DNA of 64,000 bases, taken from Nezara viridula (lineage: Eukaryota > Arthropoda > Insecta > Hemiptera > Pentatomidae). Position numbers and translations under genes: made by a program. The notes beneath the pieces are model-generated. The model saw only the letters and a list, made by a program, of their open reading frames with translations. It was not told the origin of the DNA and made no database searches. Shown here in pieces: positions 25,647 through 37,011 of this stretch. The stretch is from positions 62,235,995 through 62,299,994 of the forward strand of contig OV725077.1 of assembly GCA_928085145.1 (NCBI GenBank), in the 5' to 3' direction. Positions within the stretch are counted from its first letter, which is position 1; each line of letters begins with the position of its first letter.

Positions 25647-25841
25647 AAGAATATTAATCAAAACACAATCAGTAAATAATATGCGACCTATCGCTCTCAC
25701 TTACACCATATGTTCCATAATAATTAGATGTGTTGATGTTTAAATTAAAACTAACAATTGCATTATCTTAAATCGAATTTAATAAGAATTTAATCATCGG
25801 GTTTAGATTTAAGAAAAGATATACTTCAATTTTAATTATGA

Positions 25842-27218
25842 AGGTCTGAGGTCAAATTCTTTATAAACAAATTAAAACCCCGAAAATCCCCTGGATATGA
25901 TCTCCTCACTTCACAAATCCTCAGACAACTTCCCAAAAAAGCAATCATATTCCTTACCTATCAATACAATTGCATCCTTTGCACAACCAACTTTCCTTTG
26001 GTGTGGAAACATTCCATAATCATCCTGTTTCCAAAACCAGGTAAACCTGTTAATAACACATCATCCTATAGACCGATAAGCTTACTCCCGATCGTCTCAA
26101 AAATCTTTGAGAAAATCCTTCTCAAACGCATCCTACCCATAATCGAATCCCACAACATGTCTTCTCATCAGTTTGGATTCCGCTCAAGACATTCCACTGT
26201 CCAACAAGGCCTTCGTGTTGTGGACCATATATCCTCTGCACTTGAAAACAAGCATTATTGCACTGGTGCCTTTCTGGACGTAGCACAAGCTTTCGACCGG
26301 GTGTGGCACGATTGCTTGCTTTTCAAGCTCAAAACCCATTTACCCCAATCCTTATACCTAGTCCTCAAATCCTACCTCTCAAATCGTTCCTTTCAAGTCC
26401 GTTGTGACACCGAATTCTCCACTTACTATCCGGTTGAGGCTGGTGTTCCACAAGGCAGTGTCTCGGGCCCAGTTCTCTATATCCTCTTCACTTCCGATAT
26501 TCCTTCAAATCCCGATACATTTCTAGCTACATTTGCTGATGATACTGCCATTCTATCTTCCCACTCAGATCCTCAAATAGCATCTCTAAACCTACAATTT
26601 CACCTCTTCTTGATTGAGCAGTGGTGCAACAACTGGCGCATCAAAATCAATGAATCAAAATGCAAACATATCACTTTTACCCTGCGACGCAGATCCTGTT
26701 CGTCAATCCTTTTTAATTCAATTCCACTTCCCTACTCAGATACAGTCCGTTACCTTGGCTTCCTTCTTGACAAAAGACTAACTTGGAACCCACATACCAG
26801 ACTTAAAAGACAAGAACTTAACCGACGATATGGCCAGCTGTATAGATTACTAAATAGGACATCCCATCTTTCGATTGAAAATAAACTTTTAATCTACAAG
26901 ACCATACTGAAACCTATCTGGACCTACGGACTTGAACTGTGGGGAACTGCTAAACATTCGAATATCAAACGCATCCAATCCTTCCAGTCCAAAGTACTTA
27001 GAACAATTGTCAATGCCCCATATTATGTCATAAACAAGACCCTACACCATGACCTTAACATCCCATTTGTCCTCGACATCATCCCAAGAAGATTCTAAAA
27101 CTTTCACCAAAACCTTATCCATCTTCCAAATCCTCTAGCTCAATCCCTATCCAGCTCTCTTCATCCCTACAATCCTCCACGAAGGTTAAAACGGCAGTGG
27201 CCCAGAGATCTCCTGTAA
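25842..27218 (+). pseudogene. Jockey-like reverse transcriptase, truncated, one nonsense codon
   Basis: The frame is open from 25842 but has no start of its own. It begins with the stretch before the RT (KPRKSPGYDLL) and carries RPISLLPIVSKIFEKILL, GAFLDVAQAFDRVWHD, GVPQGSVSGPVLYILF and the catalytic FADD at about residues 178-181 counted from the internal ATG at 25998. TAA at 27096-27098 interrupts it, yet the same frame continues through a conserved tail (NPPRRLKRQWPRDLL) to TAA at 27216-27218. The same tail is present at 58900-58979 (NPPRRLKRQRPRDLL), so the first stop is a lesion rather than the natural end. The endonuclease domain and ORF1 are missing. Confidence 0.88.
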
Positions 27219-27650
27219 ACTTCTGGAGTCCTGGCAATGGCCAGCTTCTCCACTCATGTCCCGAGCGTCTGTGGCTCTAGTGCCCTCTTTCAGTCTCCAT
27301 TGGCTTCTAATACTTGTGATGCGGCTGGAAAAGTGGCACTGGGATCTCCTGGAGTCTTGCTTTGCCTTCCACATGTGGGGAAAAAGCCTGGCTCGGAGAT
27401 TCCTGGGCGAATGTATGTATTGTATATAGGTATGATTGTGTTTATAAGTTTCTTTTTATGTTATTGTTTACTTTTTTTTTTCTTTTTTTTCTGTCTTCAT
27501 CAGTATTATTTATTTACTTTTTATATTTATATTTATTTCTCTATTATTTGTATATATTGTTTGAGTGAGAACTCTTAGCCCTAATACTTATAGCCCTCCA
27601 GTGGCTGATTGTATTATTATTCAATAAATAGATAAAATAAAAAAAAAATA
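25842..27650 (+). mobile_element. Jockey-like LINE, 5'-truncated
   Basis: Starts inside the ORF just before the reverse transcriptase (S-E-V-K-F-F-I-N-K-L-K), continues through the C-terminus, a 3' UTR of about 430 bp and an end at TTCAATAAATAG followed by A-rich sequence. Related tails lie at 14478-14817, 41990-42156 and 58720-59360. Confidence 0.85.
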
Positions 27651-28064
27651 TAAAGGAAATTAAAAACATATTATTATTTTTTTTCAGAGTCCCAGTTTCA
27701 TAATAGTTTATTTTTCCTTGTCCTGTTACACTTCATTTTGCTGTATCGTAGATATATTATAAACTATTTCTGTTTATACTCTGAAATGCTATATGATGTG
27801 AAATGTTTCACACCCTACATATGATTTAGAATGTGAAACGTGGCCGCTTGCATTAAGAGATAATAAATATCTTAAGGTTTATGAAAATAAAGTATTGCTT
27901 AGAATATTCGGACCGAATGATGAGGATTGCGCTAATGGTGATCTCGTGAGGTTGGGATCGGAGGCGGTCGCTGAATGGAAGTATCTATATAAGAATTGGT
28001 TGTATTGTGTATATAAGAATCTTCTGGTTCGCTAAGACTTTATCGTTGATTAAATTAGTCTAAT
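27651..28064. other. Short intergenic stretch, nothing recognised
   Basis: AT-rich, with no repeat or coding motif seen. Confidence 0.5.
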
Positions 28065-28084
28065 TTAATAAGTCAAATAATCAT

Positions 28085-29085
28085 AAATATCTAAATTGTT
28101 AATAGGTTCCAGTAAAAGTATTGTCTGCATCGTCTGCATAAAGATAATGGAAACAATGGAGAGTTGATTTAGGTAGGTCGTTAATGTAGGAGCTGAAAAG
28201 GAGAGGAGATATGCTTGAACTCCAGTGAATGAAGAAAGGAAGGCAGATAGTGGTTGGTTGGGTATGGAGACTGCTTGGGTGTGTTGTGAAAGGAAAGATT
28301 GAAACCAAGAGATGGAACTATTGGAGAAGGATAATAATTTCAGTTTGTTGAAAAGGATGGAATGCTTAATGGAATCGAAGGCTTTGGAGAAGTCGAGAAG
28401 GATAAGGATAGTTAACTTTTTATCATCTATTGCAGTTTGAGCGACATTCAAATGTGATTTTAATTAAGGCGGATTGTGTGACGTAGCTGGGACGGAAACC
28501 AGATTGGAGAGGATCAAGTTGGTTGGACTTTTTAAGGAAGTTGGAGACTTGGGATTGCACCAATCTTTCTAGAAGTTTTGAGTGGTAGGAAAGAATTGAG
28601 ATTGGGCGGAAATCTTCGGGTGAGGTCAGATTAGAATTTTTATTCAAAGGAAGGGCAATGGCTTTTTTCCATGATGTAGGGAATACTGAATTCTGAAGGG
28701 AGAAATTGTAGATGAAAAGAAGAACTGGGAGGATTTCAAGAAGACATAATTTTATTAATTTGACAGGGATGCCGTCAGGTCCTATGGAATTGATGTGGGA
28801 TTTCATTACAGCGGTTAAAAGGTCTGTAGTGGAAATGTCGGAAAAATAAAAGTTATTATCGTTAAATGGTATCTCTACAGGAAAGCCGGAACAGGAGGAT
28901 AAAGGAGAGGTATTAGCAACAGATATAGAATGCGAGTTTAGATCATCAGGGGATATTGGAAAGGCTGGGGTAGGGGATCTGGAAGGATCACAAAGGGAGA
29001 GTTTACGAGGCAGTCGCCATTTTGATTTTATGTCAGGAGTTTAGGAAAGGGCTTCGTGGAAGTTGAGGGATTTCGCACGCCGGAT
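28085..29085 (-). pseudogene. CR1/Jockey-type reverse transcriptase, N-terminal and catalytic part (inverted segment)
   Basis: Minus-strand reading from 29085: RIRRAKSLNFHEALS (linker typical before the RT), SINSIGPDGIPVKLIKL, RPISILSYHSKLLERLV, then after a frame change near 28430 DFSKAFDSIKHSILF, then after a second frame change SPLLFSSYINDL and LYADDAD (catalytic YADD, about 28115-28135). One internal stop sits near 29040. The protein is broken by two frameshifts and ends just after YADD, exactly where the plus-strand segment takes over. Assignment to the CR1/Jockey group is from motif style. Confidence 0.8.
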
Positions 29086-29089
29086 CCTT

Positions 29090-29903
29090 GTTTGTGTCAA
29101 GTTGCGAAGCACCCTCAACGCTGAGTTACTGGGAGCATTTGCCAAGATCCAAGAAGGCCTAGATCGAATCAGTGCCTGGGCAAATGTAAATGGATTAAGG
29201 TTAAATGCTACCAAAACTCAGGCCATTGTCATTGCTTCCAAGCCCCTTCTTAGGTCCCATACAGACTTTCCCATCCTTCACCTTAATGACCAGCCAATCT
29301 CCTTCTACTCCTCTGATAAAAATTTATCAAAACCTCTTTTGGAATCAGCATATTTCTCATATCTCTCGAAGGACAATTTCCACCCTCAAACTATTCCATC
29401 ACTTCCGCCATCTTCTACCTCAACATACGCGTAGACTCCTAGTTTCCTCTCTCATTTTCTCCCACTTTGACTATAGCTGTGTGGTGTATGATGGCCTCTC
29501 TGTGTGGCTCCGCGATAGACTGAAAAGACTAATGAAAAACTGCGTAAGATTTGGGATCGGGGCCCCAAGGTACTCCCATGTTTCTCACCACTACGCTGAG
29601 TTAAAGTGGCTTTTCCCCTCCTTCCGAAGACAATATTTCCTAGGTACGTTCCTCTACCAAATCATCAACAACCATCGTCCTTCTTACGCCTACAACCTGC
29701 TCCAATTCAAATCCTCAGTCCATTCCCTGTCCACAAGATCTCGACCTTCTAACCTTTACATGCCTTCTCACAGATCTGCCTCATTTCAAAATTCCTTTAT
29801 TGTTCGCTCTGTCAACATTCTCCATCCATATCCACATTCAAAACCCTCTAATTCCAATTCTTATCCCAAAAACAGTCAGATAGTTGCTAACCATTCGAGC
29901 TGA
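29090..29903 (+). pseudogene. CR1-like LINE ORF2 C-terminal part
   Basis: Starts with LRSTLNAELLGAFAKIQEGL and ISAWANVNGLRLNATKTQ, the region that follows YADD in this group. It shifts frame near 29310 and then continues SRRTISTLKLFHHFRHLLP and LIFSHFDYSCVVYDGLS to the C-terminus at 29903. The serine- and proline-rich tail may include the conserved WNSLP-type end in degraded form. There is no start codon of its own. Together with the inverted segment it would make one truncated polymerase ORF, now dead. Confidence 0.8.
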
Positions 29904-30190
29904 TTTTAATAGAGAATTTGATACATTTTTATTTTTTAATTCTTTATTATTTTCTTAAAAGTGTATACTGGTCTATTAGTGCATATAGCTTTAAGTGTCT
30001 TGTCATAGCATTAATTGTTTTGTATATAGTTTCGTTTGTTTTGTATATAGAATGTTTACCTTATATTTTTTTACATTATTTCTTTTTTTCGATGCTTTCA
30101 TTTTGGCCAGATGTAATCTTTTAATTATGTTCTGATTTGTTATTCTCAAGGGACTGTGTCCCAGAATAAAGTTATTTTTCTATTTATCTA

Positions 30191-30583
30191 TCTATCTAAT
30201 ATTATCAAGATAGTCTATTCCACGCTCACAATCGGGAAAGATTTATAGCGGTTGTTAAAGAAATAATTTACTTAATGATTGATTAGCTTGTCACACTGGA
30301 AAATATCCCTCTAGTTTCATAATTAAGCAACGGTCCACAGCTATCCCTGAATTTTTCATGCAACCAATCCATAATAATATTTGCTCAAAACCTATTTGTT
30401 TGAGGCAGAACTATCTTGGTCTATATTGTAGTTCTCTCACATACTAAGCATATAGCATTGAAGTCTATTATTGAGGGAAGAAATGCAAATCTGGACACTT
30501 TTTTCATGTAATAATAACATTTAAAAGTTATTTCTACATTTCCGGATTTTAGAATCATTCACCTCCATCTATCTTTTTAATTT

Positions 30584-30649
<66 letters not shown>

Positions 30650-31440
30650 TAATGAATAAGGGACCTATACTACTGTATTATATGTAATACGAATAATAGA
30701 TTTATCTCTGACATATTTTGGTAATTTAAAATAATTCTAATGAAGGATAGCATGGATACCATTTAAGTAAACATGCAAGACACTTCCTAGTGACCAATCC
30801 GACAGGAATGAACGTTAAATAGGACAACGGAGCCTGCTGACCATTAAGAAGACTCTCCTTGTTCGTCCTCAGGAAGAATTATAGCCAAGGATGGAGGAAA
30901 TAGAAGAGGATGCGGCAGAAATCTCACGATTCTGCGTTGTCGGCTGAAGTATAGCCTGGATAATTACATCGGTCCCTGTCGGCATTCGTTAAAGGCCTCG
31001 TGAGCTGGGACTCTTTGCTTTATTAGCTGTCCCCTCTCAGGCCTCAATATATCCCAACTCACTGCCCATCTTTCTCATTCACTGACCACTATTAGGTGTT
31101 TTTTTCAGGATAATGTAAATAAATATTATGATAGAGTGCGGAATTGATTATTCTGGTTATCTAAAAAATGACTAATAAAATATTCATATGCACACAAAAA
31201 CATTTGAGGAAAATTAATATAAATCATAGCAAATCTTTGCACTGTAAACTTTTGGTTTATCTAGCTCACAAAAAAATGTTGTCTACATGTTTCCTACGAA
31301 AATTCCATTTAGTTTCCATGTAAATGTTTTTATTCTACATACAGTGATATAAAAAAACTGAATTAAAAAAAAAAAAAACGACTACAGTAATTGGGAAATC
31401 CTGTTTCATCGTTTTTCAGTATTTTGAGGCTTAAAACATT
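30191..31440. other. Intergenic DNA with (AT)n at about 30588-30645
   Basis: Apart from the AT microsatellite and a GC-richer patch at about 30780-31090 without motifs, nothing is recognised. Confidence 0.5.
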
Positions 31441-31474
31441 CCCCAGATTTCATTGAGACATTTGAACAATTTAA

Positions 31475-31985
31475 CTTAGAATCGGTCAACTCGTTCGCTC
31501 AATTAGTCGTTACGTACCTTTTAATTGACAGATTAATTACATTTTATACAATGACTCGTCAGTGTATTTAGCTCAAATTGTTTCAAAACATTCAGGGGAT
31601 CTAGCCGAATAAATTATGATATCAAAGTTATAAATCGACCAAGCTCTTCTCTCATCAAAACGTTATATACAATTTGGCGCATTGATTAAACATATTTTAT
31701 TCCATATGAGCGTTTTCATCTCACGAGATCTCACCTATATATTGTATCAAACTTGAAAATCGATCCAGCCGTTCGCCTAACACATCGTTACATACTTTTT
31801 AGCAAATTGATTAGACATATTTAATTTAACACGGTCGAGTATTTTTAGCACCAATTGATCCTAAAATTTTACAGGATCACACTGAATAATTTGACCCATC
31901 AAAATTAAAAATGGTTACTTAGCTTTTAGTTAGCAATCCAAACACACGATTGTTCTGTAGCTTTGCTTAGTCGTGTAATAATTAA
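31475..31985 (+). repeat. Degenerate tandem units of about 120-155 bp, dispersed family
   Basis: At least three diverged units start near 31479, 31636 and 31756. Each begins with a block like AAATCGATCCAGCCGTTCGC followed by a TCGTTACATAC block and a GATTAAACAT-type block. A fourth, shortened unit ends with CCAAACACACGATTGTTCTG and TAGTCGTGTAATAAT. A single-unit relative lies at 50040-50215. It could be the end of an unidentified transposon. Confidence 0.6.
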
Positions 31986-32497
31986 ACTTTATTTACTACA
32001 ACAATTAAATATCATTAGCTTCTTGTCACTCTCCATTAACTTCTCGGACATTGTAAATTGAATATCAATTTTCCTAAAAGTTTTAGCTTTGGAACGGTAG
32101 ACCATACATTTGTAATTTCAATTATTTACGGAATTATTTTTTTAATCTTCAAAAGTATTTTTTTCATTTTCATTAGCTAATTATACTCTTATATCATAGT
32201 TTATATCTTTCCAATGTGTGATACCATTAAGAATAGAGACTTTGAATTATTTTTGAAAAACAAAATTAAAGGTACTTTAGTGGAAAACAATTTGAAAATT
32301 CGGCGTTTAAGCCATGCCGTTCCGGTTCCATTAGACGATTGCCTGAATAAGATTAAAGAAAATCTTAGATCGATAAGAAAAACTTAGTCAAAATTGACTT
32401 ATGTTAGTTAATTGGAATCAGCTAACATTGCAACATCTATTTCTTTTGAAAATTTGGGTTCGAAATTTATTTTAAAATGGCAATATTGTGTATATAT

Positions 32498-32583
<86 letters not shown>

Positions 32584-32884
32584 TACAGTATTTTATTTAC
32601 AATAATTTTTTAAAATTTTATTTACGATAATTCTGTTTAATACAATATTTGTTTTGTTAAATGAAAAAAAATAACATAACATTACTGATAGGTACCGTAT
32701 TTCAATTAATATTTGTATATAATAGTGTAGTGTTATGAGATCATATAGCTGAGTGGTTCTTTAAAATAAATAAATAAAATGAATCAGGACAATTTAGAAT
32801 ATATCTCCAGTTTCAGACCGATGACTTAAGATACCTCAACGAGCATAAATTATGAAATTTTTCTTGGAATCGCATACCTCTTAG
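31986..32884. other. Intergenic AT-rich DNA upstream of the host gene
   Basis: Contains (AT)n at about 32491-32585. No coding feature is seen. The promoter is annotated separately. Confidence 0.6.
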
Positions 32885-32948
32885 AGATAACTTTTCCATT
32901 AATTTAATTTATCTTCACACTCTCGAGATAAGTTTTGGCCTTTATAAG
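32885..32948 (+). promoter_or_regulatory. Promoter with TATA box and two GATA-type motifs
   Basis: TTTATAAG at 32941-32948 lies about 40 nt before the ATG, implying a short leader. AGATAA occurs at 32885-32890 and 32926-32931 (GATA-factor consensus WGATAR). All three, and the sequence around them, are kept in the pseudogene promoter at about 40103-40195. In insects GATA factors often drive gut and fat-body genes, so a role there is a guess. Confidence 0.6.
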
Positions 32949-32984
32949 ATCTGCAGCTTTGGCTTCTTCAACAGAAGTCTCAAG

Positions 32985-34845
32985 ATGATGGCCAAGATCT
33001 TATTACCCCTGCTGCTTATCGTCAGTGCAGTGGCTGGCGACGATGTGGGTGATCTCTGCAATCAGTTGGTTGGGCAGTTAAACAGCCTACAGAGCCTGGC
33101 ACCACTTGAAGTCAACGTGAACTTTCCCCGTCCACCAAATCCAACATTTGTATCTGGTCACTCTAAGGTAACAAATCTCTTAGGTCTATTTATACCATAA
33201 TTTAAAAATAAAAAAAATAATGTATGGTTTTTATCAACTGAATTAAGAATCCTTTAAGTTTGTATTTTTGCAAATACATTTTATTCTTGGCTCTACTGCA
33301 TTTTCGTTATATTTCCTTCCAGTTTCGAATTATATCTGGTCTGACTGTGCCAAGTGATGGATGCTCTAGTGTATTTGAAAGAGACAATGCCCGAAAAGTA
33401 ACTATCACGTTGAAGAGTGAAAAAGCTTACATCTTGAGCCCGTAAGTATAAAAAACATTTAGTTAATGACATTTCTTTATTTTTTTTAATTATTACTGAA
33501 ATTAATTAAATTATTTATGGTGCTAGCGTAACGTAACCTAAAAGATTAAACTACTATAATACTTTCTAAGAATAGAATATTAAAAAACTGGATGGATTTG
33601 GAATTTTTTTTTTCTTTATTATTTTCGGTATTGATATTTTGTAATCGACCGATAAAAATTAAATAAAATCATTACTCCTATTATGATTTAGAATTTTAGG
33701 TTTTATTCGTTAATCAAATTTAATATAAATCTATCACACAGTGCCGACAAAATTCATTGACTATAACTTTCGATTGTAAATCCCGCGTTCGTCAAAAATA
33801 ATTTTTTTATAGTTTTAATTAATATAAATTTAATCTATGGTGAAAATTTAATTTTAAAGAACATTAAAATTTAAATTCATAATTCCATAGGATTAACGAA
33901 AGAAATCATAAGTAATATTAATAATAAGAAAACCTGTATTCAAATTAATTTAATCAATTTCCTTAATCTTATAATCACCATCATTAGAACGCTCACTCGC
34001 TGTCTGAAGTCTCTCATAATCGCTTTCTAACTCCAATTTAAATATAACTTTTATTTCTTATTTTTTCCCTTTCCCTGTCTAAGGATTCTAAAGATAGTTG
34101 GTTTCCTCTTCCCCTCCCCTCTCCAAAAATCCACTTGTACAATTGTTCTTCCTCAAAAATTTTTATGGCGCGATATGCCTTGTGATTCCCATCTGGGTAC
34201 TCCTGCTATTCTATATCCTGTATTTTCCGTTCGTTAGTTTTTTCAAAGCACGCAGACAAATATTTTTCGGTTTCCCTTGAATCCTCGAGAAGACTGATGG
34301 GTGTTATCAGGTCTAGAATATATGTTTCATCTATGACAAATTTCCCTTATATATATATATATATCACTAAGGCGGTTCCCCCAGGGTGAGGCTCTTCCAT
34401 TGCACTTCGGTCGGGCTGACCCCTGCGAATACCCCAAATGTGGGTATCTCGGGCGCGTAATTTTTGTTATATTTATATATATATATAATATATTATATAT
34501 ATATTTCCTAAGCATTTTTCGAACGCTCATTAATTGCGTATGTAAATAGAGCAACGCTGTCTTTCAAACCTGGATACGTTTTATTATATAATTCATAGAT
34601 TAGTTTTAGATACAAGCGTGTTTCATGTGATTATATTCCTATGTACACATTTGCTTGATGTATTCATACTAATACAGTTGTAAATATCATAATAAAAGTT
34701 TTTAAAAAAAAGTTTTAAGATTAAAAAGAAAATTGAGCCCAGAACTTTTGTTTACTGAATATTATATCTTGAAAGAATATAAAAAATGCTACAAAATGAA
34801 AAAAAAAAAAGGAAAAGGTAATGGCAGGATACCGGGATTGTGTTG

Positions 34846-34926
<81 letters not shown>

Positions 34927-36243
34927 GTGTTGTTCATGTATTGCAAAAATTGGATCATAGCTAATTTTTAAATGTTATTGGGACCAACATTAAACTTGTT
35001 GAACTTAAAGTAATCCAGTTAAAAAGAAAGATAACTGGATTATCGAAAGGATTCTTTAGCAATAACACACACACATCGATTTTAACTATAAATAATGTAA
35101 TACTAGAGCCATTCGTTAACTGGTGGAGCCGAAACCTCCCTCATCTGTAAGCTACTGTGAGGATTTAAATGAACTTTGCAATTTCATTAGGGAACTTTGT
35201 ATGTTACCAACTATTTACAGAAATGAACCTATTTGTGCGTCTCTCATATTTTGAAAGTTGTTTTGTTCTTCTATATCAAGGTTTGGCTCCACCATGCGTC
35301 GTCTGCGACTTTCCTCATAGCTTATTGGCTCAATATCCACGACTAATATTTTATATTATTGCATTATACCGGAGCAAATATTACCAATTTAGAGTGTAGG
35401 TTTCATGAGTCTAGGTAATCTTGTTTTGAACACAAAATATATAACTGCTATATAATATATATAACTGCTCTTGTGTTCTTAGCTGAACTTACAATAGAAC
35501 AGAGACCCGCATTTCAAGTGTTAAACATCAGCCAGATACTATAACCCAAGGCCATATGTTTTAACTACGATGTTAAGTAACAACAAATTTAATATTGATA
35601 TTAATTTTTTTGACCTCTTATTATTTATTGTTTTTATTCGTTATATCCCATATCAATACTAATAAAAATAGTCTAGAAGTAATTTTAATGTTTTAAGATT
35701 TAGGGTATCTTTATAGAACATCAATAATTCGATTAATTGAATTGAATCTATTTTTTTGTTATATATAGGTTCATTTCATTATATAACCATTGCTTATAAA
35801 ATAAGTAAATGTTTACTATTTTAAAATTGAAAATAGGGCCATGAAATGAATATATATATATATATATATATGTAATATTTATAATGATAATTTTTATTCG
35901 TTTAAAACTAATTTTTGTATTTTTTCTTGTTTCTAGAACAAAAATTATACTTGTAATTAATCCTACATATACCTTGTCACTGACTGTTAAAGAAGTGGAA
36001 TATGAAAAAACAGTCTCTCTTTCTGACTTTGACTTTGCATACACAAATATGTACGAAGATTATACGGAAATCGCAGCCATTCACAAGAGTTTTATAAGTA
36101 AAAGTTTAAAAAATTCTCTACAGCAAGAACTTGGAATGAAGTTGCATGCTAATTTCAATCTCGATAAGAGGGTCGAGATTGACGCCAGTTTGGTTAAACA
36201 ATTAAGGCAAAATGTATACTTAGCAACCGCTCAAGACTTCTAA
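32985..36243 (+). CDS. Secreted 202-aa protein, three exons, family uncertain
   Basis: Exons are 32985-33167, 33323-33441 and 35937-36243. Introns are GT-AG (donors AAG/gtaaca and CC/gtaagt; acceptors ttccag and ttctag) with phases 0 and 2, and the joined frame is open to TAA. The product starts MMAKILLPLLLIVSAVAG, a clear signal peptide of about 18 residues. The mature part has two cysteines (DLCNQL, DGCSSV), a beta-rich middle (RKVTITLKSEKAYIL, TLSLTVKEVEYE) and a long amphipathic helix (about 150-190). This layout is reminiscent of small secreted lipid-binding proteins of the JHBP or group-7-allergen type, but I cannot establish the family. The second intron, about 2.5 kb, carries a U1 relic and AT repeats. 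A decayed duplicate lies at 40085-40510. MM leaves the exact start ambiguous by one codon. Confidence 0.82.
34365..34468 (+). pseudogene. U1 snRNA pseudogene, 5'-truncated, intronic
   Basis: Reads AAGGCGGTTCCCCCAGGGTG, GAGGCTCTTCCATTGCACTT, GACCCCTGCGAATACCCCAA and GTGGGTATCTCGGGCGCG, ending at the Sm site AATTTTTG (about 34459-34466). This follows U1 snRNA from stem-loop I through stem-loop III to the Sm site. The 5' splice-site-pairing end and stem-loop IV are missing and (AT)n sequence replaces them on both sides, so it cannot be a working U1. It lies in sense orientation in intron 2 of the secreted-protein gene. Confidence 0.88.
34848..34922. repeat. (AT)n microsatellite in intron 2
   Basis: About 75 bp of AT. 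A shorter AT run lies at about 35850-35871, just before exon 3. Confidence 0.95.
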
Positions 36244-36295
36244 GGTCAGGATTGTTCAACTGTATATTTAGACTGATGTGATTTGATGATATGTA

Positions 36296-36301
36296 AATAA
36301 A
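36296..36301 (+). terminator. Polyadenylation signal AATAAA
   Basis: Canonical hexamer 53 nt after the stop codon of the secreted-protein gene. A second AATAAA follows near 36357. Confidence 0.65.
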
Positions 36302-36654
36302 TTAGATCCATCTAAATATTTATTTTATAAAACAAACCCTGAATAACAATTTTATCAATAAATAATATTATAAAATATTTTAAAAAAGGATCAATAATTT
36401 CTTTTATATTGTTAGAAAATTAAAAAAAAAATCTCGACCCTTTCAGTTATTTGTCAATAACAAACTAATCGGATTTGGGTTTACATAACGTGAATCAAAG
36501 GAATATTTCAGAGCTCCTGACGATTTAACTTTCCGCAACTGATAAGTTGCGTTTATCACTTATTTGTGTTCATCATCTCTTCTTAGCACTCTTTTGAGAT
36601 ATGCCCGAACCACCTAAGCCGATGGTCCTCATCAATCGTTACGGCTGACCTTAC

Positions 36655-36990
36655 CCTGCCCAGGAGGGAGTTTCATGGCGCAAGTTGCGCAATCAAATTT
36701 TTTGAGGAGGGCAAATTTTGACGGGGTTTTGAATTTTTGAAGGGGGCACCTTTCGATGGGCTTATGGATTTTCGAAATGAAAAACTTTTAAACAAGAGGA
36801 AAGCATAGAACAGACCACTGAAAGCATAATTGTATATGAGCTATGATTTTCAAAATTCTACTTTAACTTTCATTTTTATTGAGAATAGGAGAGTAATAAA
36901 ATATCTTGGAGGGGAGAGAGAAAGTCCATGCGCCATCTACCTTGGGAGGGGTTGGGCGCCCCTGGTTTTTCTTGCGCCCAGTTTATCACA
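36655..36990 (+). mobile_element. Dispersed repeat B, copy 2
   Basis: Matches 15454-15763 in order: GCCCAGGAGGGAGTTTCATGG, GGCGCAAGTTGCGC, TTTTTTGAGGAGGGC, TTTTGACGGGG, then CGCCATCTACCTTGGGAGG. It extends a little farther at its 3' end (GGGCGCCCCTGGTTTTTC). The repeat is non-coding; its family is unknown. Confidence 0.7.
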
Positions 36991-37011
36991 TCCTACATAC
37001 TCCTTTGGCTT

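Larger units (their letters stand above)
28065..30190 (+). mobile_element. CR1-like LINE with inverted 5' half (twin-priming structure)
   Basis: The left part (about 28085-29085) codes on the minus strand and the right part (about 29090-30190) on the plus strand for consecutive segments of one reverse-transcriptase ORF. The minus part runs up to the YADD motif, and the plus part starts with the segment normally found just after it. The right end is a 3' UTR finishing in AATAAAGTTATTTTT and (CTAT)n. This is the signature of 5' inversion during target-primed reverse transcription. Confidence 0.8.

Noticed and set aside
35011..35042. Short hairpin TAATCCAGTT ... AACTGGATTA in intron 2
   Set aside because: Ten-base arms are expected by chance in AT-rich DNA of this length; no other support.
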